Assembly: GCA_006227825.1 (NCBI GenBank)
Contig: SBFS01000241.1
Location: 1 to 32,011, forward strand
Source: Burkholderiales bacterium
GTDB taxonomy: Bacteria; Pseudomonadota; Gammaproteobacteria; Burkholderiales; Burkholderiaceae_C
Length of the DNA stretch: 32,011 nt
Reading direction: 5' to 3'
Under the pieces are notes generated by a model that worked only from the letters and a program-made list of their open reading frames with translations, was not told the DNA's origin and did not search any database. Numbering within the stretch: position 1 is the first letter of the stretch; every line of letters starts with the position of its first letter. Of the stretch, positions 23,745 through 31,891 are shown piece after piece. The translations under genes and the position numbers were made by a program.

Positions 23745-25067
23745 TCAGACAAACAGGTCCAGCGACGACCTGCCGTTGCCTGCCGAGGACTTGCCCGTGG
23801 GCTGTGTTTCGGGGGACGCGTCGCCCTGCGCGGCTGTGCGTCCGCCGCGGTGCGCCGTGGGCACCGGTGTCGAGGGGTTTGCGGAGGGGCGGTCACCCGT
23901 GGCCTGGCCACCTACCGAAACCTCCCCGAGCTGCATGCCGCTGCGCTGCAGCCATTCGGACAGTGTCTGGCCGGCCTGCGACTGGAGCGTGCTGCGGGCC
24001 TCTGCATGATCGGTCCTGAAGTCCACGCTCACTTCCTGTCCGCGCAGGCTGATGTCGATGTCGATGGCTTCGGCGCTGCCCTGGTCCAGCTTCAGGCTGG
24101 CCTGGCGCAGCCCCGTGGCGGTCCAGCCCCGCAAGTCCTGGTCCTCAAGGCCGCCGGCCCTGTCCAGGTCGAACGGTGTCTCCGGTGCATCCGCTGCAGC
24201 CTCGGTGACGCCGCCGTCGGTGCCGGCCGCCAGGCCGGAGCCGTCGCCGTTCCCGCTTCCGGCACCGCCGTGACCGGACGAGAGTTGACCGGTGCCGGCT
24301 GCGGCAGCGACGCCAGTGGCCGGACCTGTGCCGCCTGCCGGCGCGCCTTCTGCCTGTGCCGCCAGCGCCCGGTCGGCCCCCCGGGCCAGGGCGAAGCGCT
24401 GGTCCAGCGCGACCGTGCTGCGGGCGGCGGCGGTGTTCAGTGGTGTGCCGGCAGCGGCATCGGCGACGGAGCGCGTGGGACCGGCTGTGCGCCAGGCCAC
24501 GCTGTCCCCCTTCTGCAGCATGAGTGCCGTGGGCCTGCCCGGGGCGTGTGACAGCGCCGCCGCCGGACGGGTCCGGGAACCTGCGCCCTGGGCGGCCGCG
24601 GCGTTCGTGGCGGTCGCCTCCTGCGGCACAGCTGCTTCGCCCGGGTCGGCCTGCTTCGTGTTCTCGCCGGCCTGGAGTGTCTCGGTGCGAACCGGCCCGG
24701 TCGCCGCATCGGCGCGCAGGGCAGGTCCGGCGCCGGTCTGCTGTTGATGTTCGAACCGGGTCGGCATGTCTGGGCCGTCTGCGCCGGCCGCTGCGATGGA
24801 CGGGTCCGCGGCCGCCGGCATGGTGTCGGCCTGCACGAGCCCCGGCATGGCCGGTGGTGTTTCGTCGCCCGCGCTGGCGGGCGCCGGCCCGATGTCGCCG
24901 GGCGCAGGGCCGGTCCGGGTGTCTGCGAGCAGGCCCAGCAGGTTGGCGAACAGGTCGGAGGGTCCGTCGGCCTCGGACTGCGGGCGCCGCGCCGTGGCGT
25001 GCTGGCGTCCCTGGGCGGCCTGCGTCGGGGTGCTGGATGAGGATGCGGCGCTGGCCGTGGTGCTCAT
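23745..25067 (-). CDS. fliK: Flagellar hook-length control protein FliK
   Basis: A 440-residue protein. The N-terminal 280 residues are Ala/Gly/Thr/Pro-rich and poorly ordered, as is usual for the ruler part of FliK. The conserved C-terminal domain follows: LKLDQGSAEAIDIDISLRG, VSVDFRTDHAEARSTLQSQ and LSEWLQRSGMQLGEVSV (near residues 310-390), matching the Flg_hook domain (L..LRLDP..LG.v.v). FliK is exported during hook growth and switches FlhB from hook to filament substrates. The chain ends SSLDLFV. The start overlaps the fliJ stop (ATGA). Long antisense frames across it reflect GC bias and are not genes. Confidence 0.9.
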   Translation of the reverse strand: MSTTASAASSSSTPTQAAQGRQHATARRPQSEADGPSDLFANLLGLLADTRTGPAPGDIGPAPASAGDETPPAMPGLVQADTMPAAADPSIAAAGADGPDMPTRFEHQQQTGAGPALRADAATGPVRTETLQAGENTKQADPGEAAVPQEATATNAAAAQGAGSRTRPAAALSHAPGRPTALMLQKGDSVAWRTAGPTRSVADAAAGTPLNTAAARSTVALDQRFALARGADRALAAQAEGAPAGGTGPATGVAAAAGTGQLSSGHGGAGSGNGDGSGLAAGTDGGVTEAAADAPETPFDLDRAGGLEDQDLRGWTATGLRQASLKLDQGSAEAIDIDISLRGQEVSVDFRTDHAEARSTLQSQAGQTLSEWLQRSGMQLGEVSVGGQATGDRPSANPSTPVPTAHRGGRTAAQGDASPETQPTGKSSAGNGRSSLDLFV

Positions 25068-25540
25068 GTGGGAAGTCCTCCGGTTCGGGCGGCCTCGATC
25101 TGCCGCTGCCTGAGATAGATGCCCAGGGCCATTTCGTCGGTCTGTTTCTGCTCCCGGCGCAGGGCCTGGCTGGCCAGGTGCTGACGCTGGCGGTCGGTGT
25201 AGCGGCGCAGCCCTGCGAGGTCCCGTTCGGCCGATTGCACCTGGGCCTGCTGCTGGTCGATCTGGCTCTGGCGGCTGGCCAGCACGCTGCGCTGGAAATC
25301 GATGGCGTGCTCGATCTTCTGCATGAACTGCCGGTGGTGGCCGAGCACCGCCGGGTCGACCGTGCTGCCCTGCCGTGCGGTCCAGCGCTGCCTGGCCTCG
25401 CTGGCGTAGGACTCGAGCTGCTCCATCTGGTCGCGGGCCTGCTGCATCTCGCGCTCCAGCCGGGCCAGCGCGGCCAGCGCCGAATCACGGCGCTGCTCGG
25501 CCAGCTCGACCACCTTGCCCAGGGTCTCGATGCGGTTCAT
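25064..25540 (-). CDS. fliJ: Flagellar export protein FliJ
   Basis: A 158-residue, almost entirely helical coiled-coil protein: [20 protein letters not shown], then [21 protein letters not shown] and [16 protein letters not shown]. FliJ sits in the centre of the FliI ring, like the gamma subunit of F1-ATPase, and couples ATP hydrolysis and chaperone recycling to export. Length and position between fliI and fliK are standard. It overlaps both neighbours by four bases (ATGA at each end), so fliI-fliJ-fliK are translationally coupled. Confidence 0.93.
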   Translation of the reverse strand: MNRIETLGKVVELAEQRRDSALAALARLEREMQQARDQMEQLESYASEARQRWTARQGSTVDPAVLGHHRQFMQKIEHAIDFQRSVLASRQSQIDQQQAQVQSAERDLAGLRRYTDRQRQHLASQALRREQKQTDEMALGIYLRQRQIEAARTGGLPT

Positions 25541-27015
25541 GTGCGTGCCCCTTCGGTGCCCTGTCGTTCATGGGCCGCCGTGCTGCGGCGGTTCGAAGAC
25601 CCCTGGCCGTCCTGCAGCGAGGCCGACAGGGCCTGCAGGCTCGCCGGAAGGCTGGCCGCCTCGTGCATGCCCTGTGCCAGGAACGCCTGCAGGGCGGGGT
25701 ACAGAAGGATGGCCCGGTCGGTCTCCGGGTCGCTGCCGTGGGCGTAGGCGCCCAGCTGGATCAGGTCGCGGACCTTCATGTAGCGTGAATAGAGGCTGCG
25801 AAAGCGCCGTGCCATGTCCAGGTGCTCGGGCCGGGCAACGTTGTGCATGACGCGGGACGCCGAGGCCTCGATGTCGATGGCCGGGTAATGTCCCGCCTCG
25901 GCCAGGCTCCGGGAGAGCACGATGTGTCCGTCCAGGATGGCGCGCGCCGCGTCCGCGATCGGGTCCTGTTGGTCGTCGCCCTCGGAGAGCACGGTGTAGA
26001 AGGCGGTGATCGATCCCACGCCGTTGAGTCCGTTGCCGCTGCGCTCGACCAGCTGGGGCAGCTTCGCGAAGCAGGATGGGGGGTAGCCCTTGGTGGCCGG
26101 TGGTTCGCCGATGGCCAGCGCGATCTCGCGCTGGGCCATGGCGTAGCGGGTGAGCGAGTCCATCAGCAGCAGCACATGCAGGCCGTCGTCGCGGAAGCGC
26201 TCGGCGATCGCGGTCGCGTAGGCCGCGCCCTGCATGCGCACCAGCGGCGGGGCATCGGCCGGCGCCGCCACCACCACCGAGCGCCGGCGCCCTTCCTCGC
26301 CGAGGATGTCCTCGATGAACTCCTTGACCTCGCGTCCCCGTTCGCCGATGAGGCCGACCACGATCACGTCCGCCCGCGTGTAGCGCGCCATCATGCCCAG
26401 CAGGACGCTCTTGCCGACCCCGGAGCCGGCGAACAGGCCAATGCGCTGTCCGCGGCCGACCGTCAGCAGCGCGTTGATGGCCCGCACGCCCGTGTCCAGC
26501 GGTTCCCGGACGGGATCCCGGTCCATCGCGTTCAGCGGTGCACGCTCCATCGGCAGCGAATCGACGTCGGCGATCGGACCCAGGTGGTCCAGAGGCCGGC
26601 CATGCGAGTCCACCACGCGCCCGAGCAGGCCGCTGCCCAGCGGCAGTCGCAGCAGGCCGCGGTCGCCTGGCGAAGGCGCGCGGTTGGGCATGCCCAGACG
26701 GGGAATCGGGCGGTAGGGCGCCAGGGGCGTCACCAGGGCCCCGCTGGCCAGACCGTGGGTGTCACCGGCCGGCATCAGGTAGGCGCGGTCGCTGGAGAAT
26801 CCGACCACCTCGGCGAGCACGGGCTCCTTGTCGCCGTTGGCGATCAGGCACTGCGAGCCGACCGGCACTTTCAGGCCCACGGCCTCGAGCACCAGGCCGG
26901 CCAGACGGGTCAGTGTGCCGCTGACCTCCAGCGGTGTGTGGACCCGGGCGTTCTCGCGCAGGTCGTCCATGAAGCGGGACCAGCGCTCGGGGTGGGCCAG
27001 TGCCTGGTCAGACAT
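25537..27015 (-). CDS. fliI: Flagellum-specific ATPase FliI
   Basis: A 492-residue F1-type ATPase. Walker A is [11 protein letters not shown] (193-203), Walker [14 protein letters not shown] near 283, and [24 protein letters not shown] follows as in all FliI/YscN proteins. The N-terminal 130 residues are the beta-barrel domain. FliI hydrolyses ATP to release substrates from chaperones and unfold them for the export gate, with FliH as regulator. The last 25 residues (from [11 protein letters not shown]) form a polar tail not usually conserved. The start overlaps the end of fliH by 8 bases. Confidence 0.97.
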   Translation of the reverse strand: MSDQALAHPERWSRFMDDLRENARVHTPLEVSGTLTRLAGLVLEAVGLKVPVGSQCLIANGDKEPVLAEVVGFSSDRAYLMPAGDTHGLASGALVTPLAPYRPIPRLGMPNRAPSPGDRGLLRLPLGSGLLGRVVDSHGRPLDHLGPIADVDSLPMERAPLNAMDRDPVREPLDTGVRAINALLTVGRGQRIGLFAGSGVGKSVLLGMMARYTRADVIVVGLIGERGREVKEFIEDILGEEGRRRSVVVAAPADAPPLVRMQGAAYATAIAERFRDDGLHVLLLMDSLTRYAMAQREIALAIGEPPATKGYPPSCFAKLPQLVERSGNGLNGVGSITAFYTVLSEGDDQQDPIADAARAILDGHIVLSRSLAEAGHYPAIDIEASASRVMHNVARPEHLDMARRFRSLYSRYMKVRDLIQLGAYAHGSDPETDRAILLYPALQAFLAQGMHEAASLPASLQALSASLQDGQGSSNRRSTAAHERQGTEGART

Positions 27016-27709
27016 CCGCGTTCTCCGGGTTCCAGGGGTTGTCCAGGCCGAGATTGCCGATGGCCCGGGCCCAGCGCTTCTCGATCGATGCGTCCACGGT
27101 GGTGCTGGCGGAACTCACGATGCATCCGCCGGGCGACACCGACGCGTCGGCGACCAGCTCGGGCAGGCCGTTGGCCCCGCCTTCGGGCAGGCTGCCGGCC
27201 AGACTCGCCAGGTCCTGCGGGTGCAGCCGCACGGTCGCCGGAAGGCCGTCCTCGACGAGCTGGGCGACCGCCTCGGAGATGACGGGCCGCAGGGCGTCCG
27301 TGCTGTGCCGCAGCTCCTGGCGGACGACCTGGCGGGCCAGGTCGCAGGCCAGCTCCAGCAGCTGGCGCGCAATCAGGTCTTCGCTGCGGGTGAGCTGGTC
27401 CCGGGTGTCGTGCAGCAGTTGCGCCATGCGTTGCGCGGTCTCTTCCATGGCCTGCCGCATCGGGGCCTGCAGCGCCTGGTGCGCCTCCTGGCTGCCGGCC
27501 TCGTGCCCGTGGCGGAAACCCTCCGCGTAGGCCCTGTCCAGCAGTTCCTGGTCCGCCGCCGGTTCATCTGCAGGCGCCACCCCCACCGCGGCCTCGGCCG
27601 GCACCGCATCACCCTCGTCCATGGAGGAGAAATGCCAGGCGGACACCCCCTCGATCTCCTCGCGCGGGACGAAGCGGGAATAGGGGTTCGCCTTAGATGA
27701 GGCTTTCAT
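27008..27709 (-). CDS. fliH: Flagellar assembly protein FliH
   Basis: A 233-residue protein that binds FliI and restrains its ATPase until docking at the export gate. The N-terminus [21 protein letters not shown] is of the known FliH type. An acidic, Pro/Ala-rich segment follows (about 30-55), then [21 protein letters not shown] with the GxxxG-like repeats, a long helix, and the C-terminal domain with [16 protein letters not shown] and [23 protein letters not shown] start at the ATG 27709, with GGAGG 5 bases ahead; a GTG 5 codons further up is in frame. It overlaps the end of fliG by 17 bases. Confidence 0.93.
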   Translation of the reverse strand: MKASSKANPYSRFVPREEIEGVSAWHFSSMDEGDAVPAEAAVGVAPADEPAADQELLDRAYAEGFRHGHEAGSQEAHQALQAPMRQAMEETAQRMAQLLHDTRDQLTRSEDLIARQLLELACDLARQVVRQELRHSTDALRPVISEAVAQLVEDGLPATVRLHPQDLASLAGSLPEGGANGLPELVADASVSPGGCIVSSASTTVDASIEKRWARAIGNLGLDNPWNPENADV

Positions 27710-28691
27710 CCTCGCCTCCGCCACCGATCACGATCTGGCCTTCGTCTGACAGGCGCCGCACGACCTTGAGGATCTCCTTCTGCTGGGCCTCGACCTCCGA
27801 CAGGCGCATGGGGCCGCGCGATTCGAGGTCTTCGCGCAGCGCTTCGGCTGCCCGCGTGGACATGTTGGACAGCACCAGGTTGCGAAGCTCCGTGCTGGCG
27901 CCCTTGAGGGCCACCACCAGCATGTCGGTGGACACCTCCTTGAGGATGAGCTGCACCGACTTGCCGTCGAGCTTGAGCAGGTCCTCGAAGGTGAACATCT
28001 TGTCCATGATCTTCTGGGCCAGCTCGGGGTCGTGTTCGCGGATGGCGTCCAGCACCGAACTCTCCAGCTGTGTGCCCAGCAGGTTGATGATCTCGGCGGA
28101 GGTCTTGACCCCGCCCATCGAGGTCTTGCGGATCTTGTCGCCGCCGGCCAGCACCTTGTAGAGCACCTCGTTGAGGTCTTTCAGGGCCGTCGGCTGTATG
28201 CCCTCGAGCGTGGCGATGCGCAGCATGACCTCGTTGCGGGTTCGCTCGGTGAAATTCTTGAGCACGCCGGCCGTCTGGTCGAACTCCAGGTGCACCAGGA
28301 TGGCCGCGACGATCTGCGGATGCTCATTGCGAAGCAGCTCCGCGATCGACAGCGGATCCATCCATTTGAGGCTCTCGATGCCGGAGACGTCGCCTCCCTG
28401 CAGGATGCGGTCGATGAGCAGCGAGGCCTTGTCGTCGCCCAGGGCGCGTTTGAGCACCGAGCGCACATAGTTGTCGGTGTCCGAAACCAGCAGGCGCTGG
28501 GAAGCGGCGGCCTCGGTGAAACGGTTCATCACCTGGCTGACCCGCTCGTTGGAGACCGCGCGGGTGCGTGCAATGGTCTCGCCCAGCTTCTGCACCTCCT
28601 TGGGGGAGAGATGCTTGAACACCTCGGCTGCTTCTTCCTCGCCGAGCGACATCAGAAAGATGGCTGCGTCGTTGACTCCGTCGTCTTCCAT
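27693..28691 (-). CDS. fliG: Flagellar motor switch protein FliG
   Basis: A 332-residue switch protein. Three domains are recognisable: the N-terminal FliF-binding part (AIFLMSLGEEEAAEVFKHLSPKE), the middle domain with the EHPQ motif in LLRNEHPQIVAAIL, and the C-terminal torque domain with TFEDLLKLDGKSVQLILKEV and LVLSNMSTRAAEALREDLESRGP, whose charged residues face the stator MotA. FliG links the MS ring to the C ring. It lies between fliF and fliH in one operon and overlaps fliH by 17 bases. Confidence 0.97.
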   Translation of the reverse strand: MEDDGVNDAAIFLMSLGEEEAAEVFKHLSPKEVQKLGETIARTRAVSNERVSQVMNRFTEAAASQRLLVSDTDNYVRSVLKRALGDDKASLLIDRILQGGDVSGIESLKWMDPLSIAELLRNEHPQIVAAILVHLEFDQTAGVLKNFTERTRNEVMLRIATLEGIQPTALKDLNEVLYKVLAGGDKIRKTSMGGVKTSAEIINLLGTQLESSVLDAIREHDPELAQKIMDKMFTFEDLLKLDGKSVQLILKEVSTDMLVVALKGASTELRNLVLSNMSTRAAEALREDLESRGPMRLSEVEAQQKEILKVVRRLSDEGQIVIGGGGEDESLI

Positions 28692-28735
28692 GGGACTTCT
28701 TTCCGTCGGTCTGGATCAGGTCTCGGGTGTCGGGC

Positions 28736-30409
28736 TCAGGCCGGTGCCTCGCCGTTGACCCAGCTCTTGACGATGTTGGCCACCGCAGCCGGGTTGTCCA
28801 GCGCCAGGCGGCGCGCTTCGGTCAGGCGGTGCTGATCCGGGTCGTCACGTGTCTGCTCGGTCGGCATGGGCAGGCCGGGTCGCTCGGGCGTGTCGTTGAG
28901 CAGCGCGTCGAGCTGGGCCGCAGGCGCAGGCAGGGCCGGCGGCGACCGCATCGCCTTGATGGCGGGCCGCACCAGTCCCATCAGGACCAGCAGGCCCATG
29001 GCCAGCAGGCCTGCCGGCCACGCCAGGCGGGTTGCCAGGTCTTGCACACGGGCATCCTGCCACCACACCACCGGTTCGGCGGCTGGCGCCTCGACCGCGG
29101 AGAAAGCGGCGTTGACCAGGTTCACCGAATCGCCGCGCTCGCGGTCGAAGCCGATGGTCTCGCGCACCAGCGCGGTCATCTGCTCGAGCTGTTCCGGCGG
29201 GATCGGTGCGGTGGTCTCGCGGCCGCTGCGATCGGTGCGCGTCACATGGTTGATGACCACGGCCGCGTTCAGTCGCCTGACCGTGCCGGTGGCCTCGCGC
29301 ACGACCTTGACCGTGCGGTCGACCTCGTAGTTGATGACCGACTCGCGGCGCGTGTTGCCCGTGCGGTCGGCAGCGCCGGCCGCTGCCAGGGCCGCCGCGT
29401 CGCCGTTGATCGGCGCGCCCGCGGCTCCCGGCGGCTGGTTGGTGAGGGCGCCCGGCACGCCGGCCGGCAGGGCGCTGCCGCCGCTGCTGTCCTCGACGAC
29501 CTGCTGGCTGCGCACCGTGCCCGGTTCACCGCCCTGGTTGGGCCGGTGCTGCTCCGAGGTGGACTCCACGGTCGAGAAGTCGACCTGGGCCGTCACCTGC
29601 GCCTTGACATTGCCCCGGCCCACCAGCGGCTCGAGGATTTCCAGGATGCGCCGGGTGTGCAGCTGCTCGATCTGCTGCACGTACTGCAGCTTCTGCAGGT
29701 CGGCGCCCTGCGAATGGCCGTCCGGCGTGCCCGAGAGCAGATTGCCGGCGTCGTCGATCACGCTGACCGCCTTCGGGTTCATCTCCGGGACGCTGGAGGC
29801 CACCAGGTGCACGATGCCGGCGATCTGGGCCTTGTCCAGGGTGCGCCCCGGGAAGAGGGAGACCAGCACCGAGGCCGAGGGCTTCTGCTGCTCGCGGAAA
29901 AAGCCGTTCTGGTTGGGCAGCGCCAGGTGCACGCGTGCGCTCTGCACCGACGACAGGGACTGGATGGAGCGGGTGAGCTCGCCCTCCAGGCCGCGCTGGA
30001 AGGTCAGCCGCTCCTGGAACTGGGTCATGCCGAAGCGGTTGGACTCCATCAGCTCGAAGCCCGTCACCGAGCCGCGCGGCAGGCCCTGCGAGGCCAGGCG
30101 CAGGCGGGTGTCGTGCACCTTGTCGGCCGGAACGAGGATGGCCTGCCCCCCGTCGGTGTACTGGTAGGGCACGTTCATCTGGGACAGCTGGGCCACGATG
30201 GCACCGCCGTCGCGGTCGCTCAGGTTGGCATACAGGACCCGCCAGTCGGACTGGCGTCCCATGAAGAACAGGGCCAGCACCAGCGCCAGCAGGGCCAGCA
30301 CACCCAGCCCCAGCTTGATCTTCTGGGAGGCATCGAGGCGGGAAATACCTTCGGCCAGCGGGTTGCTGCGCGCGGGCTTGAGGTCCATTTCGGCAACGGT
30401 GGTGCTCAT
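28736..30409 (-). CDS. fliF: Flagellar MS-ring protein FliF
   Basis: A 557-residue double-pass membrane protein. TM1 is LGLGVLALLALVLALFFM (about 33-50) and TM2 is AGLLAMGLLVLMGLV (near 455-470). Between them are the ring-building motifs: LYANLSDRDGGAIVAQL, PRGSVTGFELMESNRFGMTQFQE, LPNQNGFFREQQKPSASV and HLVASSVPEMNPKAVSVID. The C-terminal tail binds FliG. A Gly/Ala/Pro-rich loop around 320-355 is variable in the family. FliF nucleates basal-body assembly, and it heads the fliFGHIJK operon. The promoter carries the shared box that also serves fliE in the other direction. Confidence 0.97.
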   Translation of the reverse strand: MSTTVAEMDLKPARSNPLAEGISRLDASQKIKLGLGVLALLALVLALFFMGRQSDWRVLYANLSDRDGGAIVAQLSQMNVPYQYTDGGQAILVPADKVHDTRLRLASQGLPRGSVTGFELMESNRFGMTQFQERLTFQRGLEGELTRSIQSLSSVQSARVHLALPNQNGFFREQQKPSASVLVSLFPGRTLDKAQIAGIVHLVASSVPEMNPKAVSVIDDAGNLLSGTPDGHSQGADLQKLQYVQQIEQLHTRRILEILEPLVGRGNVKAQVTAQVDFSTVESTSEQHRPNQGGEPGTVRSQQVVEDSSGGSALPAGVPGALTNQPPGAAGAPINGDAAALAAAGAADRTGNTRRESVINYEVDRTVKVVREATGTVRRLNAAVVINHVTRTDRSGRETTAPIPPEQLEQMTALVRETIGFDRERGDSVNLVNAAFSAVEAPAAEPVVWWQDARVQDLATRLAWPAGLLAMGLLVLMGLVRPAIKAMRSPPALPAPAAQLDALLNDTPERPGLPMPTEQTRDDPDQHRLTEARRLALDNPAAVANIVKSWVNGEAPA

Positions 30410-30468
30410 GGCGGAAGAGGTGGGTCGGCAATCGGATCGGGGAAGGGCGGATGCCCCTGTTGCGATCG

Positions 30469-30474
30469 ATTATT
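30469..30474 (-). promoter_or_regulatory. -10 box for fliF
   Basis: AATAAT on the minus strand, identical to the -10 upstream of fliL and at the same distance (27 bases) from the CCTTTTC of the activator box. The leader to the fliF ATG at 30409 would be about 53 bases. The TTGACA-like -35 is missing. Confidence 0.6.
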
Positions 30475-30502
30475 CGGCCCGCACCACCGCCGCATAGCCG
30501 GG

Positions 30503-30525
30503 AAAAGGCCGCGCTTTGGGCCCTT
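30503..30525. promoter_or_regulatory. Bidirectional activator box between fliE and fliF
   Basis: Plus strand: AAAAGG (30503-30508), 13 bases, CCTT (30522-30525); extended half-sites are GGGAAAAGG and, from the other strand, GGAATAAGG. The core is symmetric, so it presents the same element to both genes. Downstream of it on either side at 27 bases lie AATAAT for fliF and TAGCAT for fliE. The fliL promoter has the same N13 and N27 spacings. An FlhDC-type early-gene activator is the likely ligand, inferred from architecture and target genes. Confidence 0.7.
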
Positions 30526-30555
30526 ATTCCCGCTGCGCACCCGGCCTCATCGCCC

Positions 30556-30561
30556 TAGCAT
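30556..30561 (+). promoter_or_regulatory. -10 box for fliE
   Basis: TAGCAT (4 of 6 to TATAAT) starts 27 bases after CCTTATT of the shared box, counted as for fliF and fliL. Transcription would begin near 30568 and the fliE ATG is at 30596, preceded by a GGAAGGAA ribosome site. The position was predicted from the fliF and fliL spacing before looking. Confidence 0.5.
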
Positions 30562-30595
30562 CGCTTCCATCTGCCTTGCGTGGAAGGAACACCCC

Positions 30596-30916
30596 ATGGA
30601 CAACCGCATCAGCCCCCTGACCAGCCAGGCCCTGCAGGCTTCGGGCATCGGCTTCAAGCGACCTGCTTCGTCGTCCGCCACCGGGGGCGTGGGCACCGGC
30701 TTTGCCGACAACTTCAAGACCGCCCTGAAGGAAGTGAGCAAGGCCCAGAACGAAGCCTCGCGTCTGCAGACCCAGGTGCAGCTGGGCAACCCCGAAGTCA
30801 GCCTGGAGGAAACCATGCTGGCCATGCAGAAGGCCCAGATCGGCTTCCAGGCCACACTGCATGTGCGCAACCGCATGGTCCAGGCCTACACCGACATCAT
30901 GAACATGTCGGTCTGA
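30596..30916 (+). CDS. fliE: Flagellar hook-basal body protein FliE
   Basis: A 106-residue rod-base protein. The C-terminal half is characteristic: FADNFKTALKEVSKAQNEAS, NPEVSLEETMLAMQKAQIGFQ, and TLHVRNRMVQAYTDIMNMSV. FliE joins the MS ring and export gate to the proximal rod and is among the first proteins exported. It stands alone, divergent from the fliF operon and convergent with fliT. The ribosome site GGAAGGAA lies 6-13 bases ahead of the ATG. The first 35 residues are variable and Ser/Gly-rich. Confidence 0.96.
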   Translation: MDNRISPLTSQALQASGIGFKRPASSSATGGVGTGFADNFKTALKEVSKAQNEASRLQTQVQLGNPEVSLEETMLAMQKAQIGFQATLHVRNRMVQAYTDIMNMSV

Positions 30917-30924
30917 GCCCCGCC

Positions 30925-30939
30925 GAGCCCCGGGGGCTC
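30925..30939. terminator. Hairpin between convergent fliE and fliT
   Basis: GAGCCCC (30925-30931) and GGGGCTC (30933-30939) are complementary around a single G; a realistic structure is a 5-bp stem with a 5-base loop. It follows the fliE stop by 8 bases and overlaps the first two bases of the fliT stop codon (TCA on the plus strand). It has no T-run, so at best it is a Rho-assisted end. Confidence 0.4.
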
Positions 30940-31234
30940 AGTGCACGTTCCCCTTGCTGTCCATCAGCTGTTCCAGGTCGTTGAGCCAGGGCTCTGCCAG
31001 GCAGCGGATCTCGGCATCGGTCCGCAGGATGCGCTGCATGATCTGCGCCTTCTCCTTGCGTTCGGCAGGCGCCAGCTGGTCGGTGCGGCTCTTGGCGCGC
31101 AACTGCGCGATCAGCACCGCGCAGGCGCCTTCCAGGCGCACCACCTGATCCCAGTTCTCGGCCTGTGCCGCGGCCAGCATCTTCTGGCTCGCGTTCTCGA
31201 TCGCCTTGTAGTAGTCCAGCAAGGTGTGCTCCAT
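30938..31234 (-). CDS. fliT: Flagellar protein FliT (FliD chaperone)
   Basis: A 98-residue all-helical protein: LLDYYKAIENASQKMLAAAQAENWDQVVRLEGACAVLIAQL (given by its ends) is the FliT pattern of YxxI...ML.AA....WD.v..LE. FliT binds the cap protein FliD and, in enteric bacteria, also inhibits FlhDC. It starts 2 bases after the fliS stop, and fliS-fliT share a FliA-type promoter. FliT sequences are weakly conserved; the call rests on this pattern plus its place after fliD-fliS. Confidence 0.87.
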   Translation of the reverse strand: MEHTLLDYYKAIENASQKMLAAAQAENWDQVVRLEGACAVLIAQLRAKSRTDQLAPAERKEKAQIMQRILRTDAEIRCLAEPWLNDLEQLMDSKGNVH

Positions 31235-31236
31235 GG

Positions 31237-31671
31237 TCAGGCTCCAGCGGCCGCGACGGGTTGCAGGTAGGCAGGGCCGGGGCCCCTGATCTGTTTCCAG
31301 GACTCGGCCACAGGCTCGATCAGGGCGATCACCTCGTCCAGTGCCTGGCGGTCGTTGCGCAGGTTCGCTTGCGTGAGGCGGAGCACGCAGTACTCGTAGA
31401 GGCTGCGCAGGTTGGCCGCGATCTCGCCGCCCTCCTGAATGTTCAGGCCCGCCTTGAGTCCTTCCTCGATGATGCGCACCGCTTTGCCCAGGGCTACGCC
31501 CTTGGCCGCAGCGTCCCTGCGCTCCAGTGCTCCGCGGGCGGCCAGGATGTGGCGCACCAGCGCCTCGAACAGCAGGCTCACGAGCTGGTGCGGGTCGGCA
31601 CCCTGGATGCTGGTGTCGGCGGCCACACGGCGGTAGGCGGCGGCGGCTCTTGAGGGGACAGAGGTGAACAT
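31237..31671 (-). CDS. fliS: Flagellar export chaperone FliS
   Basis: A 144-residue helical protein. Hallmarks are AAYRRVAADTSIQGADPHQLVSLLFEALVRHI at the N-terminus and ANLRSLYEYCVLRLTQANLRND with IALIEPVAESWKQI near the end (each named by its ends). FliS binds the C-terminus of flagellin and keeps it unfolded in the cytoplasm. I start at MFTSVPSR (31671), with AAGGAA ahead; the longer frame begins inside the FliA promoter at 31703-31729. It lies after fliD and directly before fliT. Confidence 0.94.
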   Translation of the reverse strand: MFTSVPSRAAAAYRRVAADTSIQGADPHQLVSLLFEALVRHILAARGALERRDAAAKGVALGKAVRIIEEGLKAGLNIQEGGEIAANLRSLYEYCVLRLTQANLRNDRQALDEVIALIEPVAESWKQIRGPGPAYLQPVAAAGA

Positions 31672-31702
31672 GGTGTCGGTTCCTTGTGCCTGATGCCTTG
31701 TC

Positions 31703-31729
31703 ATATCGGCCATGGCGCTGCGGACTGAA
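31703..31729 (-). promoter_or_regulatory. FliA (sigma-28) promoter for fliS-fliT
   Basis: On the minus strand: TTCAGTCC (31729-31722), an 11-base spacer, GCCGATAT (31710-31703). The -10 matches 7 of 8 to GCCGATAA, the -35 4 of 8, and the spacing is exact. Transcription would start near 31697, about 26 bases before the fliS ATG. Confidence 0.65.
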
Positions 31730-31803
31730 GTCCCTCAGGCGCCGAAATGAATGCCAAAGCCCGACATTTCAACGACACGGCATTGGGAAGGCGCAGCAGG
31801 CAG

Positions 31804-31849
31804 AAAGCCTGTGAAGAAGCACACCTCGGGGTGGTTCGACACAGGCTTT
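31804..31849 (-). terminator. Nested hairpin between fliD and fliS
   Basis: AAAGCCTGTG (31804-31813) and CACAGGCTTT (31840-31849) form perfect 10-bp arms. Inside the loop, CACC/GGTG with a TCGG loop makes a second small stem. On the minus strand the outer stem ends in CTTTCTG, only a short T-run. It lies 43 bases after the fliD stop and before the fliS promoter, so it probably ends or attenuates the fliD transcript. Confidence 0.5.
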
Positions 31850-31891
31850 GGCGGGTTCATCGGACGGACCGTTCCGGTCTGGGCAGCAGAC

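Noticed and set aside
24145-25747. Long open frames on both strands across fliK
   Set aside because: fliK is GC-rich with skewed Ala/Gly/Pro codons, which opens all frames. Only the frame with the hook-length domain at its end is real.
28727-30916. A 729-codon plus-strand frame that ends in FliE
   Set aside because: Its first 600 codons are antisense to fliF and lie across the promoter region. FliE starts at 30596 with a good ribosome site.
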